Source: Acidobacteriota bacterium (GTDB taxonomy: Bacteria > Acidobacteriota > Terriglobia > Bryobacterales > Bryobacteraceae). From it: a DNA stretch of 64,000 nucleotides. The DNA lies in contig JANXSF010000021.1 of the NCBI GenBank assembly GCA_025352795.1, forward strand, positions 62,001 to 126,000, in the 5' to 3' direction. Positions 33,486 to 42,245 of this stretch are shown here, one piece after another. The notes below the pieces were generated by a model. That model was not told the DNA's origin and searched no databases. It was given only the letters and a program-made list of their open reading frames with translations. The position numbers and the translations under genes were made by a program. How positions within the stretch are numbered: position 1 is the first letter of the stretch; the number at the start of each line of letters is the position of its first letter.

Positions 33486-36400
33486 TTGAAGCTTTTTTGT
33501 CTTAGTCTTTTGCTATTTGCCAGTGCTTGTTTTGCCCAAGAAATCACTGGAACCATTGTTGGTTCGGTGTTAGATGCAACTGGGGCGGGTGTTCCCAAAG
33601 CCTTGGTTCGCATCACGAATACAGACCGTAACGCTGTGGTTCGCGTTGCTACAACGAGTGCTGACGGCAACTATGTAGCTTCTGTGTTACCCATTGGGCA
33701 ATACGCTATCAGCGTGGAAGTGGCTGGTTTTAAGAAAGCGACGCAGAAGAATATTGAACTAAATGTCAACGATAAGTTGACCATTAACATGCGCCTGGAA
33801 ATTGGGGATTTGACCCAGGAAGTGACTGTTGAAGCCGAAGCTGCGGGCGTGGAACTACAATCTCCGACTTCGCAAAATTTAATTGAAGGCCAGCAGATTC
33901 GCGAACTTTCGTTGAACGCGCGCAACTATGAACAGCTTGTTTCCCTGATGCCCGGCGTGACGTTCACGGGGTTGGATGATCAAATTTATGTGGGCACTTC
34001 TAACCCACTCACGGGCCAATCTAACGCTGTTGGATTTTCTATCAACGGCGGACGCACCGACCAGAATGGATGGAGTGTGGATGGTGCCGATAATGTGGAT
34101 CGTGGTGCTAACTTAACTTTGTTGAACTACCCTAGCGTGGATTCCATTGCGGAGTTTCGTGTGTTGCGTGGTCAATACAGTGCTGAATTCGGACGCAGCT
34201 CTGGTGGCATGATCAACGTGGTTACCAAGAGTGGTGCCAACAAATTGCATGGCAGCCTGTACGAATTTTTTCGTAACGATAAAATAGCGGCGAATAACTT
34301 TTTCAATAACGCGAACAGAGTGAACCTGGGCCCTGATGGAACTTCAAGAGTGGCCCCCATTCGTTACAACAATTTTGGTGGGACATTTAGTGGTCCTGTC
34401 TTTATTCCGAAAATTTACAACGGCAAGAACAAAACGTTTTTCTTCTTTTCGCAAGAGTACCGTCGGGTGATCACTTACAACGCAGTTCAGGCCACGGCAC
34501 CCACTGCCGATGAGAAGAAAGGAAGTTTTGCGGCACCGGTGTGTATTGCATTTACCGGATCGACCTGCACGGATTCATCGACAACTATTCCGAACATTGA
34601 CCCGGTGGCCCAGGCTTATATCAAAGACATTTTCTCCAAGATCCCCGATGCCCCTTCCAGTCATTTATTGAATGCCATCTTTCGGAACGTGAATAATTCC
34701 CGTCAGGAAGCCATCAAGATTGATCATGTGTTCAACGAAAAGTGGCGCACAGAAGGCCGCTTCATCAATGACGACATTCCCACCATCGAACCGCGCGGTT
34801 TGTTCACAGGTGCTGCTTTGCCGGGCGTTTCTGATACATCTACGAAATCTCCGGGTCGCGGTTTGAACTTGCGGCTGACCGGTGCTTTGAACGCCAGCTT
34901 GGTGAATGAAGCTGGATATTCCTATTCCTACGGAGCGATTACTAGCGACCCCATTGGACTGAATGCTTCCGCCAATTCACCAGACATCCACTTGAAGTTA
35001 CCCTTCGCCGTCACGCTAGGTCGCATTCCCAGTTTGAACTTTGGAGGTGTTTCGAGTGTCACTGGTTTTGGTCCTTATCGCGATTACAACCGCAACCATG
35101 CGTTCTTCGATAACCTGACCAAGATCACTGGCAAGCATTCCATTAAGGTGGGTGTCACTGGCAATTTTTATCAGAAGTACGAAAACGCCGCCGGAAACAA
35201 TGTGGGGTCATTCACATTCAGCACCACGCCCAGGCCAGTGGGCAGTACGGCATCGACCACCATGCAGGGTTGGGCAAACTTTTTGTTGGGCAACGTATCC
35301 AGCTTCTCTCAAGTGGCGCGGGACATTACCCCGGACATTCGTGCCAAGCAATTTGAAATGTATGCCCAGGACGATATTCGGGTGAAGAAAAATTTCACAT
35401 TGAATGCCGGATTGCGCTGGTCGTTATTTCGTCAGGCTACCGATGCCAATAGATTTTTGAATACCTTCGATCCTAAGTTCTACGATCCGGCGAAGGCTCC
35501 TAAGGTGGACGCAAATGGCAATCTTGTGGCTGGCACCGGGGATCCGCTGAATGGCTTCATTATTGGCGGAAAGAATTCGCCTTACGGAAATGCAATTGGA
35601 CCGCAGCGCTACAAGAACGTTGCACCAAGGATTGGCTTTTCCTGGGATCCTTTCAAGAAAGGGAAAACGGCAATTCGTTCGGGCTACGGAATCGCCTACG
35701 ATGTGCCTGCGATTGGGCGGTACGAAGATCCGATTACAACCAACCCGGCAAGCGTGCAATCCATCACGATCACCAATGCCACGTTCGCCAATATTGTGGG
35801 CGGCCGAGTGACGGTGCCTACATCGCCGCCAGCTATTACTGCCATTGGTACCAACTATCAAACGCCCTACACGCAGCAGTACAGTTTCAACATTCAGCAG
35901 CAACTGCCGCAGCGCATTTTTGTGGAAGTGGGTTACTCAGGTTCAGCGGGTCGGCACTTGTGGGGTGAACCGGATATGAATCAACTGTACCCAGGGCAAG
36001 CGGTGGCATTGGGCATCACATCGGTGGGCACGCCGCTTACCACGACTACCGATCCACGGGTGAACGCGTTTCGTCCTTACGTCGGCTATCGGGCCATTAA
36101 CACGTATCAAACCTGGTTCAATTCCAGTTACAACTCTTTGCAGTCGATGGTGAAAAAAACCTTTCGCGGGGGATTTGCAAGTGGCAGTTACACTTGGTCT
36201 AAGTCACTGACCAATGCGGGCACCAACGGCGCATCACCGCAGAATACCTACGACCGTTCGCTAGATAGAGGCCATGCGCCGTATGATCGGAATCACGTGG
36301 TATCGGCCAACTGGAGTTATGAATTTCCCTTCTTTCGCCATGCTGCAAATTCCGTTGTGAAGAACGCGCTGGGCGGCTGGCAGACATCGGGAATTTTGGC

Positions 36401-36848
36401 TGTGGCCAGTGGATTGTGGTCGTTCAACCCCAGTTCATCTTCGCTGGGTACGGACCCCGCCGGATTGGGAATTTTGGGTGCAGGCAGTGGGGCCACACCG
36501 CGCGCCGATTTTGTTTGCGATCCAAATGCCAGCGCCCCTCACTTATTTACGCAGTGGTTCAACACAAGCTGCCTGGCTGACGTACCGAAGGGCACCATTC
36601 GTCAAGGCAATGCGCCGCGCAATGGCATTAAGGGGCCGGGCTACCAGACTTGGAACATGTCGATGTTCAAGAATTTTTCGCTGGCCGAGCACGGCCCCAA
36701 ATTACAATTTCGCTTTGAAACGTTTAATACTTTCAATCATACGAATTGGTCCAGCATTGGGGCCACGTTAGGATCGTCCACGTTTGGGCTGGTGACAGCG
36801 GCTCGTAGTGCGCGAATTGCACAGTTGGGACTGAAGCTTTCCTTCTAA
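33486..36848 (+). CDS. TonB-dependent receptor of the carboxypeptidase-regulatory (Oar-like) type
   Basis: 1120 residues. The signal peptide ends near ACFAQ. Residues of about 20-105 form a carboxypeptidase-regulatory-like (CNA-B-type) domain (GTIVGSVLDATGAGVP), then a plug (about 120-240, with ALNAR-type and GFSINGGRTDQNGWSVDG segments) and a large barrel. It sits in the outer membrane and probably imports or exports sizeable substrates using TonB energy; Oar proteins in Myxococcus have roles in development. The C-terminus ends in an aromatic (KLSF). The TTG start is preceded by a strong GGAGG ribosome site; no ATG fits. Confidence 0.9.
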   Translation: MKLFCLSLLLFASACFAQEITGTIVGSVLDATGAGVPKALVRITNTDRNAVVRVATTSADGNYVASVLPIGQYAISVEVAGFKKATQKNIELNVNDKLTINMRLEIGDLTQEVTVEAEAAGVELQSPTSQNLIEGQQIRELSLNARNYEQLVSLMPGVTFTGLDDQIYVGTSNPLTGQSNAVGFSINGGRTDQNGWSVDGADNVDRGANLTLLNYPSVDSIAEFRVLRGQYSAEFGRSSGGMINVVTKSGANKLHGSLYEFFRNDKIAANNFFNNANRVNLGPDGTSRVAPIRYNNFGGTFSGPVFIPKIYNGKNKTFFFFSQEYRRVITYNAVQATAPTADEKKGSFAAPVCIAFTGSTCTDSSTTIPNIDPVAQAYIKDIFSKIPDAPSSHLLNAIFRNVNNSRQEAIKIDHVFNEKWRTEGRFINDDIPTIEPRGLFTGAALPGVSDTSTKSPGRGLNLRLTGALNASLVNEAGYSYSYGAITSDPIGLNASANSPDIHLKLPFAVTLGRIPSLNFGGVSSVTGFGPYRDYNRNHAFFDNLTKITGKHSIKVGVTGNFYQKYENAAGNNVGSFTFSTTPRPVGSTASTTMQGWANFLLGNVSSFSQVARDITPDIRAKQFEMYAQDDIRVKKNFTLNAGLRWSLFRQATDANRFLNTFDPKFYDPAKAPKVDANGNLVAGTGDPLNGFIIGGKNSPYGNAIGPQRYKNVAPRIGFSWDPFKKGKTAIRSGYGIAYDVPAIGRYEDPITTNPASVQSITITNATFANIVGGRVTVPTSPPAITAIGTNYQTPYTQQYSFNIQQQLPQRIFVEVGYSGSAGRHLWGEPDMNQLYPGQAVALGITSVGTPLTTTTDPRVNAFRPYVGYRAINTYQTWFNSSYNSLQSMVKKTFRGGFASGSYTWSKSLTNAGTNGASPQNTYDRSLDRGHAPYDRNHVVSANWSYEFPFFRHAANSVVKNALGGWQTSGILAVASGLWSFNPSSSSLGTDPAGLGILGAGSGATPRADFVCDPNASAPHLFTQWFNTSCLADVPKGTIRQGNAPRNGIKGPGYQTWNMSMFKNFSLAEHGPKLQFRFETFNTFNHTNWSSIGATLGSSTFGLVTAARSARIAQLGLKLSF

Positions 36849-36865
36849 GCTCAATAGCTTTTTTT
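36847..36865 (+). terminator. Intrinsic terminator shared by two convergent stop codons
   Basis: AAGCT/AGCTT arms around a CAAT loop, followed by five T. It overlaps the TAA of the receptor gene and the last codons of the convergent MBL gene, whose C-terminal lysines are encoded by the T-run. Confidence 0.65.
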
Positions 36866-37837
36866 GAATTTGTTACGGGAATTGATCACTTCAAACTTGC
36901 CTGTGGCTTCGGCGGATACGTGCAAGTAGTGTTCCGTTCCCAATTCATCGGTATTGGCGATGAACATGTCCTGTACATTATTTTCCTTGCCACCGGCCAA
37001 GGCAAAATGAACTTGCCACATGTCCTGAAGTCCAGGCGAAGCTTTCACTATCTGCCAGGCTGAAGCGCTGCCGCCCTTCTTTGCCCCGTTGTTCATTATG
37101 GCGACTTTCGGTTTCAAAGCATGCACCAATTCCGGCGCACCGCTTTGGTCTGAACCGTGATGGGTGGTGAGGTAGAGGTCCACTTCACCGATTCTATTTG
37201 CTGGGCAAGCGAGGTCCAACTCTTTGTTCCAAGTGAGGTCGCCCAGATCTACAAATTTGAATTTGCCATAGGTCAACAGGAAGCCCACACTACGGGCATT
37301 TTCGGAAGGATCTTCATCCTTCATCTTGGCGTTGGCGCACAGTGGATTTGTTTTGCCTGTACGATCCGTAATCTTGCCATCAGCGGTTAGAATTTCAATG
37401 TCGACATTCTTCAGCGGCAGTTTGTCACCCGGTTTGACGGTGAGTCGCTTGCCAGTTTTGACTGCTTCCATATAGCTTTTTGTAAGCCGTTCTGCTGGAG
37501 GGCCTGTTTCGCGATTATCGCCATGATCCACGAAAGTAATTACAGGCATCATCTCTGCCAACTGCTGCACACCACCGACGTGATCAAGATGAAAGTGTGT
37601 GGTTACTAAATAATCAATTTTCTTAACGCCAGCTTTTTTGGCCGCCAACATGATTCGGTGGGCGTCGCGTTTGTCAAAGCCGGGCCAACCAGCGTCCACC
37701 AGCACACTTTCTTTATTGGGGGTGACAATGAGAGTGGCTTGTCCGCCTTCAACATCGACAAAGTAAAACTCCACTGTTTTGTTCGCAGCGGTGGCCAGGC
37801 TCAGCGTGGCCATCAATACCAGAATCCAACGTGTCAT
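36851..37837 (-). CDS. Exported metallo-beta-lactamase-fold hydrolase (ComEC/Rec2-type MBL domain)
   Basis: 328 residues with a signal peptide (WILVLMATLSLATAA) and the MBL metal motif THFHLDHVGG, plus YLTTHHGSDQSG later, as in ComEC-like hydrolases. No membrane channel is present, so it is not a DNA uptake protein but a stand-alone exported hydrolase of unknown substrate. The ATG at 37837 gives the clean signal peptide; a longer in-frame start lies 48 bases upstream. It ends 2 bases from the convergent receptor gene. Confidence 0.83.
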   Translation of the reverse strand: MTRWILVLMATLSLATAANKTVEFYFVDVEGGQATLIVTPNKESVLVDAGWPGFDKRDAHRIMLAAKKAGVKKIDYLVTTHFHLDHVGGVQQLAEMMPVITFVDHGDNRETGPPAERLTKSYMEAVKTGKRLTVKPGDKLPLKNVDIEILTADGKITDRTGKTNPLCANAKMKDEDPSENARSVGFLLTYGKFKFVDLGDLTWNKELDLACPANRIGEVDLYLTTHHGSDQSGAPELVHALKPKVAIMNNGAKKGGSASAWQIVKASPGLQDMWQVHFALAGGKENNVQDMFIANTDELGTEHYLHVSAEATGKFEVINSRNKFKKSY

Positions 37838-37926
37838 GAGGTGCATCCTACCACAGGGATGGGCAACAGGCATGGGATGAAACATTTTTCCCGGGAAGTA
37901 CGTAAACTATCAATGAGGGTGGAAGA

Positions 37927-38436
37927 ATGCCATTTTGCATTAAGTGCGGTACGAACGTTACAGATCAGGATCAGTTCTGCGGTGGATGCGGAGAGCGGCA
38001 GGATCACGCTTCAGGCACCACGTCGTCCACAGCTTCCACGGCAACGGCGGATGACAGCGGTTCGCAATCGAAACGCGGGACGCAAGATATGCTGGGTTCA
38101 CTGGATCCGCGGACGGCTGCACTGCTGTGCTACATCCCGGTGATTGGATGGATCGGTTCGGTGATCGTGCTGTCTTCCAACCGCTTTCGGCACGATGCTG
38201 AAACTCGCTTTCATGCGTTTCAAGGGCTCTACCTGTTTGTTGTTTATCTGATTGTGGATTACGTGTTGGGACCAATGCTTTCGTTTCAAAGCATGGATTT
38301 TCAGGTGGAGAAAATCTTGAAACTGGGGCTATTGGCTACTTGGATCTTCCTGCTTGTGAAGACCAGCCAAGGCGTACTCTTCAAACTTCCTATTCTTGGG
38401 GAACTGGCGGATCGGTCGGTATCTGAGCAAAGATAA
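37927..38436 (+). CDS. Zinc-ribbon plus Tic20-like/DUF4870-like membrane protein
   Basis: 169 residues. CIKC and CGGC form an N-terminal zinc ribbon; a Ser/Thr-rich linker at about 30-60 leads to a membrane domain with three hydrophobic spans (ALLCYIPVIGWIGSVIVL, LYLFVVYLIVDYVL and LGLLATWIFLLV) holding HAFQGLYL, a pattern seen in the DUF4870/Tic20 type. Function unknown; possibly a membrane sensor or assembly factor. A dispersed repeat follows at once. Confidence 0.75.
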   Translation: MPFCIKCGTNVTDQDQFCGGCGERQDHASGTTSSTASTATADDSGSQSKRGTQDMLGSLDPRTAALLCYIPVIGWIGSVIVLSSNRFRHDAETRFHAFQGLYLFVVYLIVDYVLGPMLSFQSMDFQVEKILKLGLLATWIFLLVKTSQGVLFKLPILGELADRSVSEQR

Positions 38437-38445
38437 CAGCCGAAT

Positions 38446-38474
38446 TATCCGCAGATGACGCAGATGGCGCAGCA
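38446..38474. repeat. Single arm of the ATCCGCAGATGACGCAG repeat
   Basis: The first 20 bases are identical to the arm of the long inverted repeat at 57179-57269, and the match continues for another GCGCAG. It lies between two genes without the partner arm. Confidence 0.7.
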
Positions 38475-38490
38475 TCCGTCTGTCTGAAGA

Positions 38491-38528
38491 ATGGTATATT
38501 TATTCATAGAACTGTATATTTAATCAAT
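38491..38528 (+). promoter_or_regulatory. Candidate pair of ArgR-binding ARG boxes at the arginine operon
   Basis: Two 18-base elements lie 2 bases apart (38491-38508 and 38511-38528). Against the enterobacterial consensus wnTGAATwwwwATTCAnw, the second matches all but two positions and the first has a perfect ATTCA half and fully W centre. The second overlaps the argC ATG. The layout of adjacent boxes matches known ArgR operators (usually 3 bases apart). Confidence 0.55.
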
Positions 38529-39534
38529 GATGAAACGTGTCGGCATTGTTGGCTTTCGCGGTTATAGTGGTGACGAACTTCTGCGGATTTTGTCGCGACA
38601 TTGTGGTGTCGAAGTTTATTTGATGGATCACCGTTCTGATGCTGGGTCGAAGCCCTTGCCTATTGGTGCCAGCGGTCCGGTGCGCATTGCGGCTACTGCG
38701 GATGCGGCCAAAAGTGCTGGTCTTGATTGCATATTTCTGGCTACTCCGGCTGATGTTTCCATGGAACTTGCGGCACAGTTTCTGGGTGTTGCCGTGCGCA
38801 TTGTCGACCTTAGCGGAGCGTTTCGTTTAGGTACTGTTGAAAATTTCAAGCGATGGTATAAAGAAGACCATACGCAGCCGGAACTACTGGCGGAAGCGGT
38901 TTACGGGTTGCCGGAAATTAGTCGCGACAAGATTGCCCAGGCCCGTCTGATCGCCAATCCTGGCTGCTATCCTACTTGCGCCAGTTTGGCGATTCGTCCA
39001 CTGATGGATGCGGGGGTGGTGGATCTTGCGGCAGGAATTGTTTGCGATGCCAAAAGCGGCGTGAGCGGTGCTGGTCGCAAGCCTTCGTTGAAGACTCATT
39101 TTTGCGAGGTGACGGAAAACTTTTCGGCCTATTCGCTGTTGGATCATCGACATGTTCCTGAAGTCCTTATGAACACTGGTTTGGACGTGGGTCAGTTCAG
39201 TTTTACAGCGCAGTTGATTCCTATTCATCGGGGCATTTTGGAAACCATCTACTTTCGTGCTCCTCGAATTAACTCAGCAGCCGAGTTGATGGATATTTAT
39301 GTGAAGCGCTATGGGAACGAGCCGTTTATTCGTTTGTATGAACCTCCGGCGGTCCCTGACATTGCTTCTGTTGTGCGAACGAATTTTTGCGACATCGGCC
39401 TGGTATTTGATCCTTCCACAAAGCGGGGCATCGTTGTGACGGCGGAAGATAACCTGGTGAAAGGCGCTGCTGGTCAGGCTGTCCAGAATATGAACATTAT
39501 GCTGGGCTTTGCTGAAACGGAGGGCCTGCTGTGA
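38527..39534 (+). CDS. argC: N-acetyl-gamma-glutamyl-phosphate reductase
   Basis: 335 residues. NAD(P)-binding Rossmann start (VGIVGFRGYSGDELLR) and active-site Cys147 in ANPGCYPT. It reduces N-acetylglutamyl phosphate to the semialdehyde, the third step of arginine synthesis. An alternative ATG 3 bases later is equally likely; no good ribosome site precedes either. Its stop overlaps the argB GTG start (GTGA), so the operon is tightly coupled. Confidence 0.95.
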   Translation: MMKRVGIVGFRGYSGDELLRILSRHCGVEVYLMDHRSDAGSKPLPIGASGPVRIAATADAAKSAGLDCIFLATPADVSMELAAQFLGVAVRIVDLSGAFRLGTVENFKRWYKEDHTQPELLAEAVYGLPEISRDKIAQARLIANPGCYPTCASLAIRPLMDAGVVDLAAGIVCDAKSGVSGAGRKPSLKTHFCEVTENFSAYSLLDHRHVPEVLMNTGLDVGQFSFTAQLIPIHRGILETIYFRAPRINSAAELMDIYVKRYGNEPFIRLYEPPAVPDIASVVRTNFCDIGLVFDPSTKRGIVVTAEDNLVKGAAGQAVQNMNIMLGFAETEGLL

Positions 39535-40304
39535 AGCTTTTAGTGAAGCTGGGCGGCACTCTGCTGGATTCCATTGAATCGCGGGAGGGGATATCGGCAC
39601 AAATCGCTGCGGTGGTGAAAACTTTTCCGCAGACCGTGGTGGTGCATGGCGGGGGCAAGCAGATGACGCGCTATTTGACTGAGCACAATGTGGAATCGAA
39701 ATTCGTGGATGGCTTGCGCGTCACTTCGCCGGCAGTTGTGGATGCTGTGCTCAAAGTTTTTGCTGGAACAGTGAACCACTTGCTGGTGTCCTGTTTGGTG
39801 AGTCAAGGGGCCGATGCGGTGGGCCTAAGCGGCATTGACGCCTGCCTGACTGAGGCAGTACAACTGAGCCCGGAACTGGGGGCTGTGGGAAAGGTGATTC
39901 GAGCCAATTCCAGGGTGCTGGACGTCCTTACGGCTGGTGGTTTTCTGCCGGTTGTGGCTTGCGTGGCTGGTGACCGGCACGGCAACATTTATAACGTGAA
40001 TGCGGATCAGATGGCGGTGGCCTGCTCCGTGGGTTTCGTGGCAACCAAGCTGCTATTTTTGACCGATGTGGATGGTGTGCGTGGCGCTGATGGATCCATT
40101 GTCCCGGTGCTGACTGTTGCTCAAAGTCAGCGATTGATGGAGGATGGCATTGCCACCGGAGGAATGCAGGCGAAACTGAATGCGGCGGCTGCTGCATTGG
40201 ATGGTGGAGTTGCGGAAGTTGTGATTGCGCCCGGTGCGATGCCGGATGTTCTGAGCCGATTGCTGGCGGGCGAACCGATTGGTACCCGTTTCGTCAGGAA
40301 CTAG
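39531..40304 (+). CDS. argB: Acetylglutamate kinase
   Basis: 257 residues of the amino-acid kinase family: LVKLGGTLLD at the N-terminus, VVVHGGGKQMTRYL, and FLTDVDGVRG in the nucleotide region. It phosphorylates N-acetylglutamate in the second step of the pathway. GTG start overlaps argC. The short length (no N-terminal extension) suggests the arginine-insensitive form, though this is only a rule of thumb. The GNAT gene follows after 13 bases. Confidence 0.93.
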   Translation: MKLLVKLGGTLLDSIESREGISAQIAAVVKTFPQTVVVHGGGKQMTRYLTEHNVESKFVDGLRVTSPAVVDAVLKVFAGTVNHLLVSCLVSQGADAVGLSGIDACLTEAVQLSPELGAVGKVIRANSRVLDVLTAGGFLPVVACVAGDRHGNIYNVNADQMAVACSVGFVATKLLFLTDVDGVRGADGSIVPVLTVAQSQRLMEDGIATGGMQAKLNAAAAALDGGVAEVVIAPGAMPDVLSRLLAGEPIGTRFVRN

Positions 40305-40317
40305 GGGGAGGTTCGAT

Positions 40318-40842
40318 ATGGAACAACTGGTCTCAATTCAAGCGCCGCTGATATTGCCTCCTGTACCTGCGTTAACGGGGCCTGTGGAGCTGCGCAGAGC
40401 CACTATGCGCGATATCCCGGCGTTGTTCACCATGATCAACGACTATGCGGCCAAGGGCATAATGCTACCCCGTACGGAATTTGAAATGGCGGAAAACATT
40501 CGTGATTTCAATGTCGCTTATGCGGGATCGCACCTGGCGGCTTGCGGTGCATTGCATTTTTATAGCCCTACGGTGGCTGAAATTCGGTCGCTAGCGGTAC
40601 ATCCTGATTGGAAAAGGCACGGTTTGGGTCGTGATATTGTGCTTTCTCTGGAAAAAGAAGCTATGGAACAGGGGTTGAGGAGTCTTTTTGCCTTTACCTA
40701 TGTAGATGGGTTCTTTCGGAAACTTGGTTATGACGTGGTGGACAGGGGCGAACTTCCGCTGAAAGCGTGGAAAGATTGCCTGCGTTGCCCGAAGTTTCAG
40801 GCTTGTGACGAAATCGCGATGTTGAAACGGCTCACTCCGTGA
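40318..40842 (+). CDS. GNAT N-acetyltransferase, probable short N-acetylglutamate synthase
   Basis: 174 residues. A GNAT domain (LRRATMRDIPALFTMI... RSLAVHPDWKRHGLG, the acetyl-CoA-binding R/Q-x-x-G-x-G/A-like loop) is all that is visible, without the kinase-like domain of classical ArgA. The ending resembles the stand-alone ArgA-type family that makes N-acetylglutamate in bacteria lacking long ArgA. Operon position after argCB supports the assignment. The ATG at 40318 follows GGGGGAGG; the longer frame would overlap argB. Confidence 0.8.
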   Translation: MEQLVSIQAPLILPPVPALTGPVELRRATMRDIPALFTMINDYAAKGIMLPRTEFEMAENIRDFNVAYAGSHLAACGALHFYSPTVAEIRSLAVHPDWKRHGLGRDIVLSLEKEAMEQGLRSLFAFTYVDGFFRKLGYDVVDRGELPLKAWKDCLRCPKFQACDEIAMLKRLTP

Positions 40843-40854
40843 GGGTGTTTTATC

Positions 40855-41040
40855 CCCCCATATGGGGGTATCGTACAAGTGCAGTACTAAGTATCCTTAA
40901 CCTATATTTATAAGGTGTTTCAATTAGCGTTAACTACTTTTGGTACGGTACCCTATGCCTTTCAAAACTAAGAATTGTACCCTCAAAAGACCTACAAAAC
41001 ATTGAGAGTTTTCCCCGCGATAGCCTACTAATACTTAGTA
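40855..41040. promoter_or_regulatory. AT-rich intergenic region with shared palindrome and TACTAA/TTAGTA inverted repeat
   Basis: Within 254 bases with no gene lie CCCCCATATGGGGG (40855-40868), identical to the palindrome upstream of carD, and a perfect TACTAA-TAC-TTAGTA inverted repeat (41026-41040), 57 bases before the next ATG. A related TACTAAGTA occurs at about 40884. Confidence 0.5.
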
Positions 41041-41096
41041 ATATTTATCTTCGGTTGAAGTACTAGAACCCGTAGAACTAAGGGAAAAACTCGAAA

Positions 41097-42068
41097 ATGC
41101 TCACTGAAACAGTTGCCATCAAAGCGTCTACCGGACGCATCCTCTGCACCACCATATTTCGGACAGGCGGCAAGAAGCTGCTGGCCAAGGGCCACCTTAT
41201 GAATGATGACGACGTGGTCATGCTTGAGGGGGAAGGTATGAATCAGGTGTGGGTGACCCGTCTGGAAGAGGGCGAAGTCAGTGAAGATGATGCTGTTTTA
41301 ACGGTAGCGCAGGAAATGGCTTGCGGCTGTATGGAAATCCGGTTGGCAGCGGGTGGCCGGGCGAATTTGTTTGCCACGGAAAATTGTGCGCTCTTAGTAG
41401 ATGATGATCTGTTGAAGCAGATCAACTGTGCGGCCACGATAGTCATCGCCACGGTTACGAATTTCAGTTTTGCGGCTAAGGGCCAACGCGTTGCCACCAT
41501 AAAAAGTGCTCCTTTCGCAGTTGCGGCAGCGCAATTGGAAGCGATTGTGAGCATTTTGCGCGAGCGTGGAGCCATTGTGCAAGCCCGCCCGATTAATAAC
41601 TCCAACGTCGGCGTACTTTATACCGATCTGGTGCACTGCGACCGAGCTCGACACTTATTTGAAAATGTCGTACGTCAGCGGCTGGAACGGTGCAACATTA
41701 CTCCTAGTTTTGTTTTAGGAGCCAAGGAAGATGTCGCCAGTGTGGTGAAGGGTTTGAACCATCTGCTGATGTCTAAGCCGACGGTGATCCTGGTGGCCTC
41801 CACCACTGCGCCAGCCGGTCCGGATGATGTGATTGGCCGTGCTATGACCGACATTGGGTGCCATATGGAGCGCTTTTTAGCGCCGGTGGAACCTGGCAAT
41901 TTGCTTTTACTGGGATACAAAGATGACGTCCCAATTATTTCCGCCCCTGCCTGCTACCGTTCGGCCAAACCGAATGTAGTGGATCTGATTCTCCCTCCGT
42001 TGCTTGCTCGATACCGTGTTTCTGGGTGGGAAGTTGCCTGCCTTGGACATGGCGGCCTGATGGCCTAA
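41097..42068 (+). CDS. Molybdopterin-binding-domain protein (MoeA/CinA-like)
   Basis: 323 residues. The last 160 residues read as a MoCF-biosynthesis/molybdopterin-binding domain (VGVLYTDLV, KPTVILVASTTAPAGPDDV). The N-terminal half lacks a recognisable MoeA domain II arrangement, so this is not a complete MoeA. The likely role is molybdenum-cofactor handling or regulation; the window also holds the molybdoenzyme pair at 45869-48570 and fdhE at the left edge. No ribosome site is strong. Confidence 0.75.
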   Translation: MLTETVAIKASTGRILCTTIFRTGGKKLLAKGHLMNDDDVVMLEGEGMNQVWVTRLEEGEVSEDDAVLTVAQEMACGCMEIRLAAGGRANLFATENCALLVDDDLLKQINCAATIVIATVTNFSFAAKGQRVATIKSAPFAVAAAQLEAIVSILRERGAIVQARPINNSNVGVLYTDLVHCDRARHLFENVVRQRLERCNITPSFVLGAKEDVASVVKGLNHLLMSKPTVILVASTTAPAGPDDVIGRAMTDIGCHMERFLAPVEPGNLLLLGYKDDVPIISAPACYRSAKPNVVDLILPPLLARYRVSGWEVACLGHGGLMA

Positions 42069-42188
42069 CCTCACTCCGAACCGGCGCAAAACGGGGGTGC
42101 CTGCCCCTGGACCATTGCGCTACTCACGAACTTCTTTCAAAGCTCATATAAGATCACCGCCCCTCCGAGCGGGATCATGGGGCAACTG

Positions 42189-42225
42189 CGGCCGCATGCA
42201 TGACCAGCATGTGGCCGATTTTTTT
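42189..42225 (+). terminator. Terminator-like hairpin 20 bases before an ATG
   Basis: Eleven-base arms with one G-T mismatch (CGGCCGCATGC/GCATGTGGCCG) around ATGACCA, followed by seven T. It sits between the molybdopterin-domain gene and the next gene and may stop the former or act as an attenuator in the leader of the latter. Confidence 0.8.
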
Positions 42226-42245
42226 GGGTAAGCTCAATAGGATAC

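Noticed and set aside
33323-33670. N-terminal extension of the FG-GAP protein
   Set aside because: The extension reads through a dispersed repeat and lacks a signal peptide; the proper signal peptide begins at 33322.
42100-42130. Possible tRNA-like fold in the leader of the enolase-superfamily gene
   Set aside because: The GCGCAA/TTGCGC stem does not form a cloverleaf and there is no anticodon arm or CCA.
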